Assembly (NCBI GenBank): GCA_030840415.1
Contig: JAVEEO010000485.1
Span: 1 to 10,688, forward strand
Origin: Pseudonocardiales bacterium
GTDB lineage: Bacteria > Actinomycetota > Actinomycetes > Mycobacteriales > Jatrophihabitantaceae
Length of the DNA: 10,688 nucleotides
Direction: 5' to 3'
The notes beneath the pieces are model-generated. The model did no database searches and had not been told where the DNA came from. It worked only from the letters and a program-made list of their open reading frames with translations. The position numbers and the translations under genes were made by a program. This document shows positions 1 to 6,226 of the stretch, in pieces. Positions within the stretch are counted from its first letter, which is position 1, and every line of letters begins with the position of its first letter.

Positions 1-1092
1 TTCGAGGCGACCGCGCGCACCTGGGACGCCGAGGTGCTGCCGGTCGACGATGACCGGCTCGCCCCCGACGACCGCGTGATGGAGGTCCTTTCCGAGCACC
101 TGTGCCAGGGCTGGCTCGAGGGCTACCTGCTGACCGGGCGCCACGGCCTGTTCGCGACGTACGAGGCGTTCGCGCTGGTCGTCGCGTCGATGGCGACGCA
201 GCACGCGAAGTGGCTCGAGACCACCGCGCACCTCGCGTGGCGCGCGCCGGTACCGTCGCTCACGTACCTGCTGACCTCGACGTGCTGGCGCAACGACCAC
301 AACGGCTTTTCGCATCAGGGTCCCGGCTTCGTCGATACGATCATCTCGAAGAAGGGGACGGTCGCCCGCGTGTACCTGCCGCCCGATGCGAACTGCCTGG
401 TGTCGGTCGCGGATCACTGCTTGCGCAGCAAGAACTACGTCAACCTGATCGTGATCGACAAGCAGCCGCAGCTGCAGTGGCTGACGATGGAGGAGGCGGT
501 GGCACACTGTGCCCGCGGTGCCGGTGTCTGGTCGTGGGCCGGGACCGACGACGGGTCCGCCGATCCCGACATCGTGCTGGCCTGTGCCGGTGACATCGTG
601 ACGATGGAGACCGTGGCCGCGGCGGCCATCCTGCGGCAGTGGCTGCCGCACTTGCGCACCCGGGTGGTCAACGTCGTCGATCTGATGACGCTGATCCGGC
701 GGCGCGATCACCCGCACGGCATGGACGAAACCCTGTTCAAGGAACTGTTCACCGACCACGTGGACGTGGTGTTCGCCTTCCACGGCTACCCCGGCGCGGT
801 GCACCAGCTGGTGCACGGACGGCCCGATGCCGACCGGTTCCGGGTCCGCGGGTTCATCGAGGAGGGCACCACCACCACGCCGTTCGACATGGTGGTGCGC
901 AACCGGGTGTCCCGGTACCACCTGGTGATGGACGCCATCAACAACGCCCACCGCACTCCGCCGGGGGCCAGCGACCTCAAGGCCTGGTGCCAGGCCCGCC
1001 TGGACCAGCACGCCGAGTACGTGGTGGCCCGGCTGGAGGATCTGCCCGACATCCGGGACTGGGTGCTCACCGATCCGGTTCGCCCCGCCTGA
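1..1092 (+). CDS. xfp: Phosphoketolase (Xfp), C-terminal part, 5' end outside window
   Basis: This is the C-terminal 363 residues of a thiamine-diphosphate phosphoketolase, which cleaves xylulose 5-phosphate and/or fructose 6-phosphate with phosphate to give acetyl phosphate plus an aldose phosphate in the cytoplasm. The frame is open from base 1, so the gene starts upstream; family members are about 800 residues, so more than half is missing. Seen: HGLFATYEAF at window residues 48-57, whose Glu55 matches the Glu that activates the thiamine cofactor, and WRNDHNGFSHQGPG around residues 96-109, holding the two active-site histidines of the family. The bifidobacterial form of this loop reads QDPG where this one reads QGPG. 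The last half also shows a conserved EEGTTTTPFDM stretch. The stop TGA shares its A with the ackA start, so acetyl phosphate would pass straight to acetate kinase. Codon usage changes sharply near base 500 (see findings). Confidence 0.95.
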   Translation, partial: FEATARTWDAEVLPVDDDRLAPDDRVMEVLSEHLCQGWLEGYLLTGRHGLFATYEAFALVVASMATQHAKWLETTAHLAWRAPVPSLTYLLTSTCWRNDHNGFSHQGPGFVDTIISKKGTVARVYLPPDANCLVSVADHCLRSKNYVNLIVIDKQPQLQWLTMEEAVAHCARGAGVWSWAGTDDGSADPDIVLACAGDIVTMETVAAAAILRQWLPHLRTRVVNVVDLMTLIRRRDHPHGMDETLFKELFTDHVDVVFAFHGYPGAVHQLVHGRPDADRFRVRGFIEEGTTTTPFDMVVRNRVSRYHLVMDAINNAHRTPPGASDLKAWCQARLDQHAEYVVARLEDLPDIRDWVLTDPVRPA

Positions 1093-2270
1093 TGGCAGCC
1101 TCGATCCTGGTACTGAACTCGGGCAGCTCCTCGGTCAAGCTGGCCATCCTCGACCCGGTGACCGGGGATCGGGCGGTGACCGGGCTCGCGGAACGGATCG
1201 GCACCGATGAGACGACCGTCCGGATCCGCCGGGGGAGCGAGGAGTTGACCAGCACCCCGGCGGACGGCTCGCATCGCGGGGTGATCGCCGACCTGCTCGG
1301 GGCGCTGACCGCCGAGGTGGCCGAGGTGGCCGGGGTGGGCCACCGGGTGGTGCACGGCGGTCGGCGGTTCACCTCGTCGGTGCTGCTCGACGACACGGTG
1401 GTGAAGGCCCTGGACGAACTGACCGAACTGGCGCCGCTGCACCTGCCGGCGAACCTCGCCGGCATCGACGCCGCCCGCGCGGAGCTTCCCGGGCATCCCC
1501 AGGTGGCGGTGTTCGACACCGCCTTTCACCGCAGCCTGCCACCGCACGCCTACCGGTACGCGGTGCCGGCCGGGTGGTATGAGGATCATGCGGTGCGCCG
1601 GTACGGCTTCCACGGCAGCAGCCACCGCTATGTCAGCGCACGGGCGGCCGTTCTGCTGGAGCGCCCGCTCGGCTCGTTGCGCATGGTCACCGTGCACCTG
1701 GGCAACGGCTGCAGCGCGACCGCGGTGCGCGAAGGCAGGTCGGTGGACACCACCATGGGCCTGACACCGCTGGAGGGCCTGGTGATGGGCACCCGCAGCG
1801 GTGACGTCGACGCCGGGCTGCTCGGCTACATCGCCGGCCGGCTCGGGCTGGACCTGGCCGCGGTGCTCGACCAGCTGAACACCCGCAGCGGACTGCTCGG
1901 CCTGTCCGGCATCAGCAATGACATGCGCAGCCTGGAGCAGGCTGCCGACGCCGGCTCCGCGGCCGCGGCGCTGGCGATCGAGGTGTTCTGCTACCGGCTG
2001 GCCAAGGCTATCGGTGCGCTGGCGGTGGCGCTGGAGCGGCTGGATGCGGTGGTGTTCACCGGCGGCATCGGCGAGCATTCGGCAACCGTGCGCTCGAAGA
2101 CGCTGGCGCGGCTGGGGTTACTGGGCATCGGCGAGGACGCCGCGGCCAACGCCGACCATGGCGAGCGGACCGGTGGCCGGATCAGTGCGAGCGGTTCCGT
2201 GCCGGTGCTGGTGGTGCCCACCGACGAGGAACTGGTGATCGCCCGCGACACCTGGGAGCTGGTCCGGTGA
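1092..2270 (+). CDS. ackA: Acetate kinase
   Basis: This 392-residue protein converts acetyl phosphate plus ADP to acetate plus ATP in the cytoplasm. The length is normal for the family. Seen motifs: N-terminal phosphate loop LVLNSGSSSVK (residues 6-16), GHRVVHGG (83-90) with the substrate-binding Arg, FDTAFH (141-146) whose Asp142 matches the catalytic Asp, YGFHGSSH (171-178), HLGNG (202-206), MGTRSGD (232-238) with the second catalytic Arg, FTGGIGE (322-328), and the terminal DEELVIARDT. The start at 1092 is chosen because the protein begins exactly at the first family motif and the ATG overlaps the phosphoketolase stop (TGATG). No good Shine-Dalgarno precedes it, so translation is probably coupled to the upstream gene. 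The pair forms the ATP-yielding tail of the phosphoketolase pathway. No phosphotransacetylase gene is seen in the window. Confidence 0.97.
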   Translation: MAASILVLNSGSSSVKLAILDPVTGDRAVTGLAERIGTDETTVRIRRGSEELTSTPADGSHRGVIADLLGALTAEVAEVAGVGHRVVHGGRRFTSSVLLDDTVVKALDELTELAPLHLPANLAGIDAARAELPGHPQVAVFDTAFHRSLPPHAYRYAVPAGWYEDHAVRRYGFHGSSHRYVSARAAVLLERPLGSLRMVTVHLGNGCSATAVREGRSVDTTMGLTPLEGLVMGTRSGDVDAGLLGYIAGRLGLDLAAVLDQLNTRSGLLGLSGISNDMRSLEQAADAGSAAAALAIEVFCYRLAKAIGALAVALERLDAVVFTGGIGEHSATVRSKTLARLGLLGIGEDAAANADHGERTGGRISASGSVPVLVVPTDEELVIARDTWELVR

Positions 2271-2288
2271 CCGGCGGGCTGCCGGTCA
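2268..2288. terminator. Hairpin between convergent ackA and acyltransferase stops
   Basis: A perfect 8-bp stem with a 5-base loop: TGACCGGC (2268-2275), loop GGGCT, GCCGGTCA (2281-2288). The outer three pairs are the TGA stop codon of ackA on the + strand and the TGA stop of the acyltransferase gene on the - strand. Only 15 bases separate the two genes. There is no T-run on either side, so it would be a U-less actinobacterial-type terminator or an RNA-end-protecting hairpin; the role is inferred from position. Confidence 0.5.
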
Positions 2289-3122
2289 ACCAGCGGCAAC
2301 CACCGGGCCGGTGTGACCAGGCTGGCCGGTAAGCAGTACCGCGCTGGTGAGCAAGCTCCGGAATTCGGCGGCGAAGCGGGTTGCGGGCGCGCCATCGACC
2401 ACGGTGTGATCGATGGTCACGGTGAGATCGAGCACCTGCCGAACCTCGACCTTGCCCTCGACCGCGAGCGGCCTGCTGCTGGCACCGCCCACGATCACCG
2501 AGAGCGAGGCGAGGGTCGGCGTAGCGATGGCGAAGCCGCCACCACCACCGAACATCCCGACCGCACTGACCTGGACCGTCCCGGTAGCCAGGTGGGCGCG
2601 ATGTGATCGGCGCAGCACCGCGTACATGAGCCGGTAACCACCGGGGATCCGTCCGCCGAGAGGTGCCGCGATGTCCAGCAGGCGGCCGGACGTCGTGCTG
2701 GCGGGGTCGGCCTTGACCGCGCGCAGCTCGGCGCCGATGTCCGCAACGGCGCGCAGGTCGGCGTCCCGGACCACGTGGACCAGTCCGAACGGTCCGCGCG
2801 CGGTCGGCACCTCGATCAGGGTCTGGACGTCGACCGCCCGGTGCCGGACCAGCCGACCCCGCCAGTCGCGGTAGGCATGCACCTCTGGATGGGCGGCCAC
2901 CGCCCTGCCCAGACAGGCGATCACGAACGCGGTGAGCGACGCCGGCGGGTCGTACCGGGCGAGTTCGCGCCGGGCCGTGCTGATGTCGACCTCGAACAGG
3001 CCGTGCATCGGCACGATCCGGCGGCCTGAACGAAGAGCGGCGGTCACCAGCCGCCGGCTGGGCGGGAACGGCTCCACGTCGTAACCGCGCCGCGCTGGAA
3101 CGACCTGCCTCGTCGCCTGCAT
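2286..3122 (-). CDS. Stand-alone 2-oxo acid dehydrogenase E2-type acyltransferase domain
   Basis: This 278-residue protein matches the catalytic (chloramphenicol-acetyltransferase-like) domain of dihydrolipoamide acyltransferases. Seen: DHTVVDG at residues 238-244, which fits the HxxxDG active site with His239 as general base and Asp243 present, and VSAVGMFGGGGGF (185-197) followed by ASLSVIVGG (205-213), which match the conserved E2 core strands. E2 proteins normally carry one or more lipoyl domains and an E1/E3-binding domain before this core and exceed 400 residues; here only about 30 residues precede it, so both are absent. No E1 or E3 gene lies in the window. The start at 3122 follows GGGAGG with 5-6 bases spacing. 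It is transcribed away from the universal stress protein gene across a shared 178-base control region. The substrate is unknown; it could transfer an acyl group between CoA and a small molecule or a separate lipoyl protein. The family assignment is firm, the function is not. Confidence 0.85.
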   Translation of the reverse strand: MQATRQVVPARRGYDVEPFPPSRRLVTAALRSGRRIVPMHGLFEVDISTARRELARYDPPASLTAFVIACLGRAVAAHPEVHAYRDWRGRLVRHRAVDVQTLIEVPTARGPFGLVHVVRDADLRAVADIGAELRAVKADPASTTSGRLLDIAAPLGGRIPGGYRLMYAVLRRSHRAHLATGTVQVSAVGMFGGGGGFAIATPTLASLSVIVGGASSRPLAVEGKVEVRQVLDLTVTIDHTVVDGAPATRFAAEFRSLLTSAVLLTGQPGHTGPVVAAG

Positions 3123-3150
3123 CCGTACCTCCCGGTTTGCATCCTGGCGG

Positions 3151-3168
3151 GCTGCCGTGCGGGGCAGC
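3151..3168. promoter_or_regulatory. Inverted repeat in divergent control region
   Basis: GCTGCC (3151-3156) and GGCAGC (3163-3168) form perfect 6-bp arms around a 6-base spacer. The repeat lies about 30 bases upstream of the acyltransferase start, so it would fall in that gene's 5' leader or promoter. It could be an operator or a leader hairpin. In DNA this GC-rich, a 6-bp repeat can arise by chance. Confidence 0.25.
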
Positions 3169-3196
3169 AGGGTCGAAGGTCACCGCCGAGCCGGCT

Positions 3197-3270
3197 TGCG
3201 GCAACTGCGGGACCAAAGGCTCTGCAGCTCGATCCATCCGATGCGGCAATCTGCGGAGCACGGGCTCAGC
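3197..3270. repeat. Imperfect 29-bp direct repeat upstream of the stress protein gene
   Basis: Two 29-base copies lie at 3197-3225 and 3242-3270, their starts 45 bases apart. Both begin TGCGGCAA, continue with TGCGG after one or two bases, and share a GGCTC-x-GC end. Aligned by eye they agree at about 24 of 30 columns with two compensating one-base gaps. The first copy contains the DosR-box-like core. The second ends 30 bases before the ATG at 3301. This is the arrangement expected of a duplicated regulator site; which protein binds it is inference. Confidence 0.5.
3206..3225. promoter_or_regulatory. DosR-box-like site
   Basis: The sequence TGCGGGACCAAAGGCTCTGC agrees with the published mycobacterial DosR (DevR) consensus TTSGGGACTWWAGTCCCSAA at 13 of 20 positions. 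The left half is strong (CGGGAC) and the right half degenerate (GGCTC in place of GTCCC). It lies 75 bases before the universal stress protein start and about 83 bases before the divergent acyltransferase start, so it could serve either gene. DosR controls hypoxia/NO dormancy genes in mycobacteria, and universal stress proteins are classic members of that regulon, which supports the reading. No regulator gene is in the window. Confidence 0.45.
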
Positions 3271-3300
3271 CGTCCGGTTGCACACGCCACGAGGAGCGAG

Positions 3301-4176
3301 ATGAAGACTCAAGGTCCGGTCGTAGTCGGGATTGACGGATCGTCCGGTGCCGAAGCGGCGGTGCGCTGGGCGGTCGAGGAGGCCCGCACCCGCAAGGTCG
3401 CGGTAAAGCTGGTTTGTGCCTACCACGTGCCGCCCGGCTACTACCAGGGCATGGGCATGTACACCGAGTTGCCCGAGCAGATGGAGGCGGTCCAGCAGGC
3501 GGCGGACCGGGTCGTCGAGGACGCGCTGGCCGCCGCCAGGGTCGACCCTGATGTCGAGGTTCGCGGTGGCACGGTGGACGGAACCCCGATATCGGTCCTG
3601 ATCGAGGAATCAGAGAGTGCTTCGCTGCTGGTCCTCGGGTCACGGCATCGATCGGCGCTCACCTCGAGCATCCTCGGCTCGGTGAGCGCGGCGGTCGCGG
3701 CCCGCGCCGAGTGCCCGGCAATCGTGCTGCGCGGTCCGGCCGGGCTGGCCGGGGAGCACGCGGAGGTAGTGGTCGGGGTGGACGGAACCCCGGCGTCCCA
3801 GGCGTTGCTGGAGTTCGGTTTCGATCATGCGAGCCGCCGGCAGGCACCGCTGCGAGCCGTGATGTGCTGGCATCCGGACCTGCTGGCGTCGATGTTGTGG
3901 CGGCCCGAACCACCAGTACCCACCCGGGCCGAGGCCTGGCTGGCCGAGACGATCGCGGGATGGCAGGAGAAGTACCCCGATGTCGAGGTGCACAGCGGCG
4001 TGGTGCGCGAGCACCCCGCCGCGGGCCTGGTGGCCGAAGCGGCTGCGGCGCGACTGCTGGTGGTGGGCAACCGGGGTCGGCACGCGATGGCCGGCACGCT
4101 GCTGGGCTCGGTGAGTCAGGCCGTCGTGCATTCGGCGACCTGCCCGGTGGCCGTGGTTCCCACCCAATCGTTATGA
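3301..4176 (+). CDS. Tandem-domain universal stress protein
   Basis: This 291-residue cytoplasmic protein has two UspA domains in tandem, residues about 6-144 and 155-287, as in the Rv2623-type proteins of mycobacteria, which bind ATP and act in dormancy and stress. Each domain opens with a strand ending in a conserved Asp (VVVGIDGS 7-14; VVVGVDGT 156-163). The ATP loop G-2x-G-9x-G-S/T is intact in domain 2 (Gly256, Gly259, Gly269-Ser270) but in domain 1 the second Gly is His116 (GSRH, with Gly126-Ser127 kept), so domain 1 may bind nucleotide weakly. The start at 3301 is chosen over upstream in-frame codons because GAGGAG sits directly before it and the domain begins at once. It is divergent from the acyltransferase gene and preceded by the DosR-like element. 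The exact stress role is inferred. Confidence 0.92.
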   Translation: MKTQGPVVVGIDGSSGAEAAVRWAVEEARTRKVAVKLVCAYHVPPGYYQGMGMYTELPEQMEAVQQAADRVVEDALAAARVDPDVEVRGGTVDGTPISVLIEESESASLLVLGSRHRSALTSSILGSVSAAVAARAECPAIVLRGPAGLAGEHAEVVVGVDGTPASQALLEFGFDHASRRQAPLRAVMCWHPDLLASMLWRPEPPVPTRAEAWLAETIAGWQEKYPDVEVHSGVVREHPAAGLVAEAAAARLLVVGNRGRHAMAGTLLGSVSQAVVHSATCPVAVVPTQSL

Positions 4177-4260
4177 ACCTGGTGCCCGGCGGCTGACGAA
4201 GGCCAGCGCTCACAGGAAACGTCCAGGTTCTGGTTAGGTAAGGGCAAGGTGGGTCCTGGA
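4175..4260 (+). promoter_or_regulatory. Possible alternative-pairing leader before the oxidoreductase gene
   Basis: In the 95-base gap between the stress protein and the oxidoreductase gene three short segments can pair in two exclusive ways. GAACCTGG (4175-4182, touching the stress protein stop) is fully complementary to CCAGGTTC (4223-4230), with two further G-U pairs possible. The overlapping TCCAGG (4222-4227) is also complementary to CCTGGA (4255-4260), just upstream of the next start at 4272. The arms are only 8 and 6 bp and no T-run is present, so this is a weak candidate for a leader switch. No clear -10/-35 was identified in the gap, and the Shine-Dalgarno for 4272 is poor. Confidence 0.25.
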
Positions 4261-4271
4261 AAAATGGAACC

Positions 4272-5660
4272 ATGGCCACGACCTACCCCGCCCGGTCGGT
4301 ACCGGCGCCACCGGTACCGGCCCCACCAGCAGCCCCGGCACCCGCTACCGGCACCGATCCCGGCCTCGTGCTCGGCTTGATAGTCGCGGGTGCGCTGGCC
4401 ACCATCGCGCTGTGGTGGCAGAACACCGAGTCGATCTCCGGCCTGGGGGACTGGCTGACCAACGCCGGACGGGTCACCGGCCTGCTGGCCGGCTACGGGG
4501 TCGTCGTCCTGGTCGCCCTGATGGCCCGGATCCCGCCGCTGGAACGAGGCATCGGCGCCGACCGGCTGGCTCGCTGGCACGCCCACGGTGGCCGCTACAC
4601 CGTCAGCCTGATCCTCGCGCACGGCCTGTTGATCATCTGGGGCTACGCGAACACGGCGCACACCGACGTGATCAGCCAGACCGGCACGCTGCTGACCAGC
4701 TACCCCGACGTGCTGATGGCCACCGTCGCCGGCCTGCTGCTGGTCGGAGTCGGCGCGGTCTCGGCGCGTGCCGCGCGCCGGCGGATGCGGTACGAGACCT
4801 GGTACTACCTGCACTTCTACACCTACCTCGCCGTGGCGCTGGCCTTCAGCCACCAGTTCGCCACCGGCGCCGACTTCATGACCAACCGCCCGGCCCGCAT
4901 CGCCTGGTCGGCGCTGTACCTCGGGGTCGGTGCCGCGATCGGCTGGTACCGGTTCGCGGTGCCGATCCGGCAGGCCCTGCGGCACCGGCTGCGGGTGACG
5001 GCCGTCTACCCCGAGGCCGCCGGCGTGGTGTCGGTGCTGGTCACCGGACGGCACCTGGCGGAACTGCAGGCCGAGTCCGGCCAGTTCTTCCGCTGGCGCT
5101 TCCTGACCCGCGAACTCTGGTGGACCTCCACTCCCTACTCGTTGTCGGCCGCGCCGTCCGGCAACACGTTGCGCATCACCGCCAAGGGCTTCGGCGACCA
5201 CAGCGCCGCCCTCGCCCGGTTGCGGCCCGGCACGAAGGTGATCGCCGAGGGCCCGTACGGTGCGCTGACGGCCGCTCGCCGGACCCGGCGCAAGGTGCTG
5301 CTGATCGCCGGCGGCATCGGAGTCACCCCGTTGCGGGCGCTGTTCGAGTCATTGCCGGCCGGTCCGGACGAGCTCACCCTGCTCTACCGCGCCAGCCGGA
5401 GCCACGAGGTCGTGTTCGGCGAGGAGCTCGCCGCCATCGCCGAGCAGCGTGGCGCTCGGCTGCACGTCCTAACCGGGCGCCGCACCGAGCTGGGTTACGA
5501 CCCGCTGTCGGTCGAAGCGCTGACCACCAACATCCCGGACCTGCGCGACTACGACGTCTACCTGTGCGGGCCGCAGCCGCTGATCTCCGACGTCGGATCG
5601 GCGCTGCGTGCGGCCAGAGTGCCGCGCCGGCAGATCCATGTCGAGTCGTTCGAGTTCTAG
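4272..5660 (+). CDS. Ferric-reductase-like transmembrane oxidoreductase (haem/FAD/NAD(P)H)
   Basis: This 462-residue membrane protein would carry electrons from cytoplasmic NAD(P)H through FAD and two haems to the outer membrane face. Residues 1-30 are rich in Pro and Ala. Six hydrophobic helices follow at about 31-49, 68-85, 108-126, 148-166, 178-197 and 210-227. Two His pairs, His103/His117 and His181/His194, have spacings of 14 and 13, the same as the haem ligand pairs of NADPH-oxidase/ferric reductases. The C-terminal half is a ferredoxin-reductase module: FAD motif TPYSLS (287-292), nucleotide motif AGGIGVTP (346-353) and CGPQP (432-436). The Arg usual in the RxYS flavin motif is Thr287 here. 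The downstream FMN-binding and ApbE genes suggest the electrons pass to the surface flavoprotein rather than directly to iron. Whether the natural acceptor is iron, oxygen or a quinone cannot be told. The ATG at 4272 has only a weak ribosome site. Confidence 0.88.
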   Translation: MATTYPARSVPAPPVPAPPAAPAPATGTDPGLVLGLIVAGALATIALWWQNTESISGLGDWLTNAGRVTGLLAGYGVVVLVALMARIPPLERGIGADRLARWHAHGGRYTVSLILAHGLLIIWGYANTAHTDVISQTGTLLTSYPDVLMATVAGLLLVGVGAVSARAARRRMRYETWYYLHFYTYLAVALAFSHQFATGADFMTNRPARIAWSALYLGVGAAIGWYRFAVPIRQALRHRLRVTAVYPEAAGVVSVLVTGRHLAELQAESGQFFRWRFLTRELWWTSTPYSLSAAPSGNTLRITAKGFGDHSAALARLRPGTKVIAEGPYGALTAARRTRRKVLLIAGGIGVTPLRALFESLPAGPDELTLLYRASRSHEVVFGEELAAIAEQRGARLHVLTGRRTELGYDPLSVEALTTNIPDLRDYDVYLCGPQPLISDVGSALRAARVPRRQIHVESFEF

Positions 5661-5703
5661 CTCTCCTCGCCTCCAGCCGTTTTAGCTACAACTAAGGACA
5701 TTC

Positions 5704-6225
5704 ATGCGCCGCGTAGCCCTAGCCCTCTTCAGCACCGTGACCGGCCTGGTCATGCTGCTGAGCTTCAAGACGCACAGCAGCACCGCCAGCGTGCCGATCG
5801 CGGCCGCTCCGGTGGTGCCGAGCACGACACCGAGCACCCCGAGCGCTGGTTCGACCTCGGCCGGCACCACGACGGCACCCACCGGTGCCACCGCCAGCGC
5901 GCCGTCCAGCGCCACCGCGCCATCCACCACGCCGTCCAGCGCGTCGACGACCAAGACGGTCACCGGAGACGCCATCGACACGAGGTTCGGCCCGGTACAG
6001 GTGCAGATCACTGTCACCAACGGCGCGATCACCGCCGTCGAGGCCGTCGAGTACCCGCAGAGCAGCCCGCGGGATGCCCAGATCAACGCCTATGCCATTC
6101 CGCAGCTCAACTCCGAGGCACTCGCGGCCAAGAGCGCGAGCATCGACATGGTGTCGGGGGCCACGTACACCAGCGAGGGCTACCTCAGCTCGCTGCAGAG
6201 CGCCCTGGACCAGGCAGGTCTGTGA
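5704..6225 (+). CDS. Membrane-anchored FMN-binding domain protein (covalent flavoprotein)
   Basis: This 173-residue protein begins with a short basic segment and one hydrophobic helix (about residues 4-20, MRRVALALFSTVTGLVMLLS) acting as signal or anchor. A Ser/Thr/Ala/Pro-rich linker of about 60 residues (24-84) follows, then an FMN-binding domain (86-173) of the type found in NqrC and RnfG. DMVSGATYTS (148-157) is the flavinylation motif; Thr154 of SGAT is the residue expected to carry FMN by phosphoester bond. The low-complexity linker would hold the flavin domain away from the membrane, within the cell wall. AAGGA lies 6 bases before the ATG. It is 43 bases after the oxidoreductase and 1 base before apbE, so the three are probably one transcript. 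The oxidoreductase is its likely electron donor and ApbE its maturation enzyme; the final acceptor is unknown. Confidence 0.88.
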   Translation: MRRVALALFSTVTGLVMLLSFKTHSSTASVPIAAAPVVPSTTPSTPSAGSTSAGTTTAPTGATASAPSSATAPSTTPSSASTTKTVTGDAIDTRFGPVQVQITVTNGAITAVEAVEYPQSSPRDAQINAYAIPQLNSEALAAKSASIDMVSGATYTSEGYLSSLQSALDQAGL

Positions 6226-6226
6226 C

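Noticed and set aside
786..2078. A 430-codon open frame on the - strand opposite phosphoketolase and acetate kinase.
   Set aside because: Its translation is His/Arg/Gln-rich low-complexity sequence with no family motif, and the + strand genes over it have strong motifs throughout.
2182..3426. A 414-codon - strand frame overlapping the acyltransferase.
   Set aside because: It is a Pro/Arg/Gly-rich frame shadow; the E2 active site and a good ribosome site belong to the frame 2286-3122.
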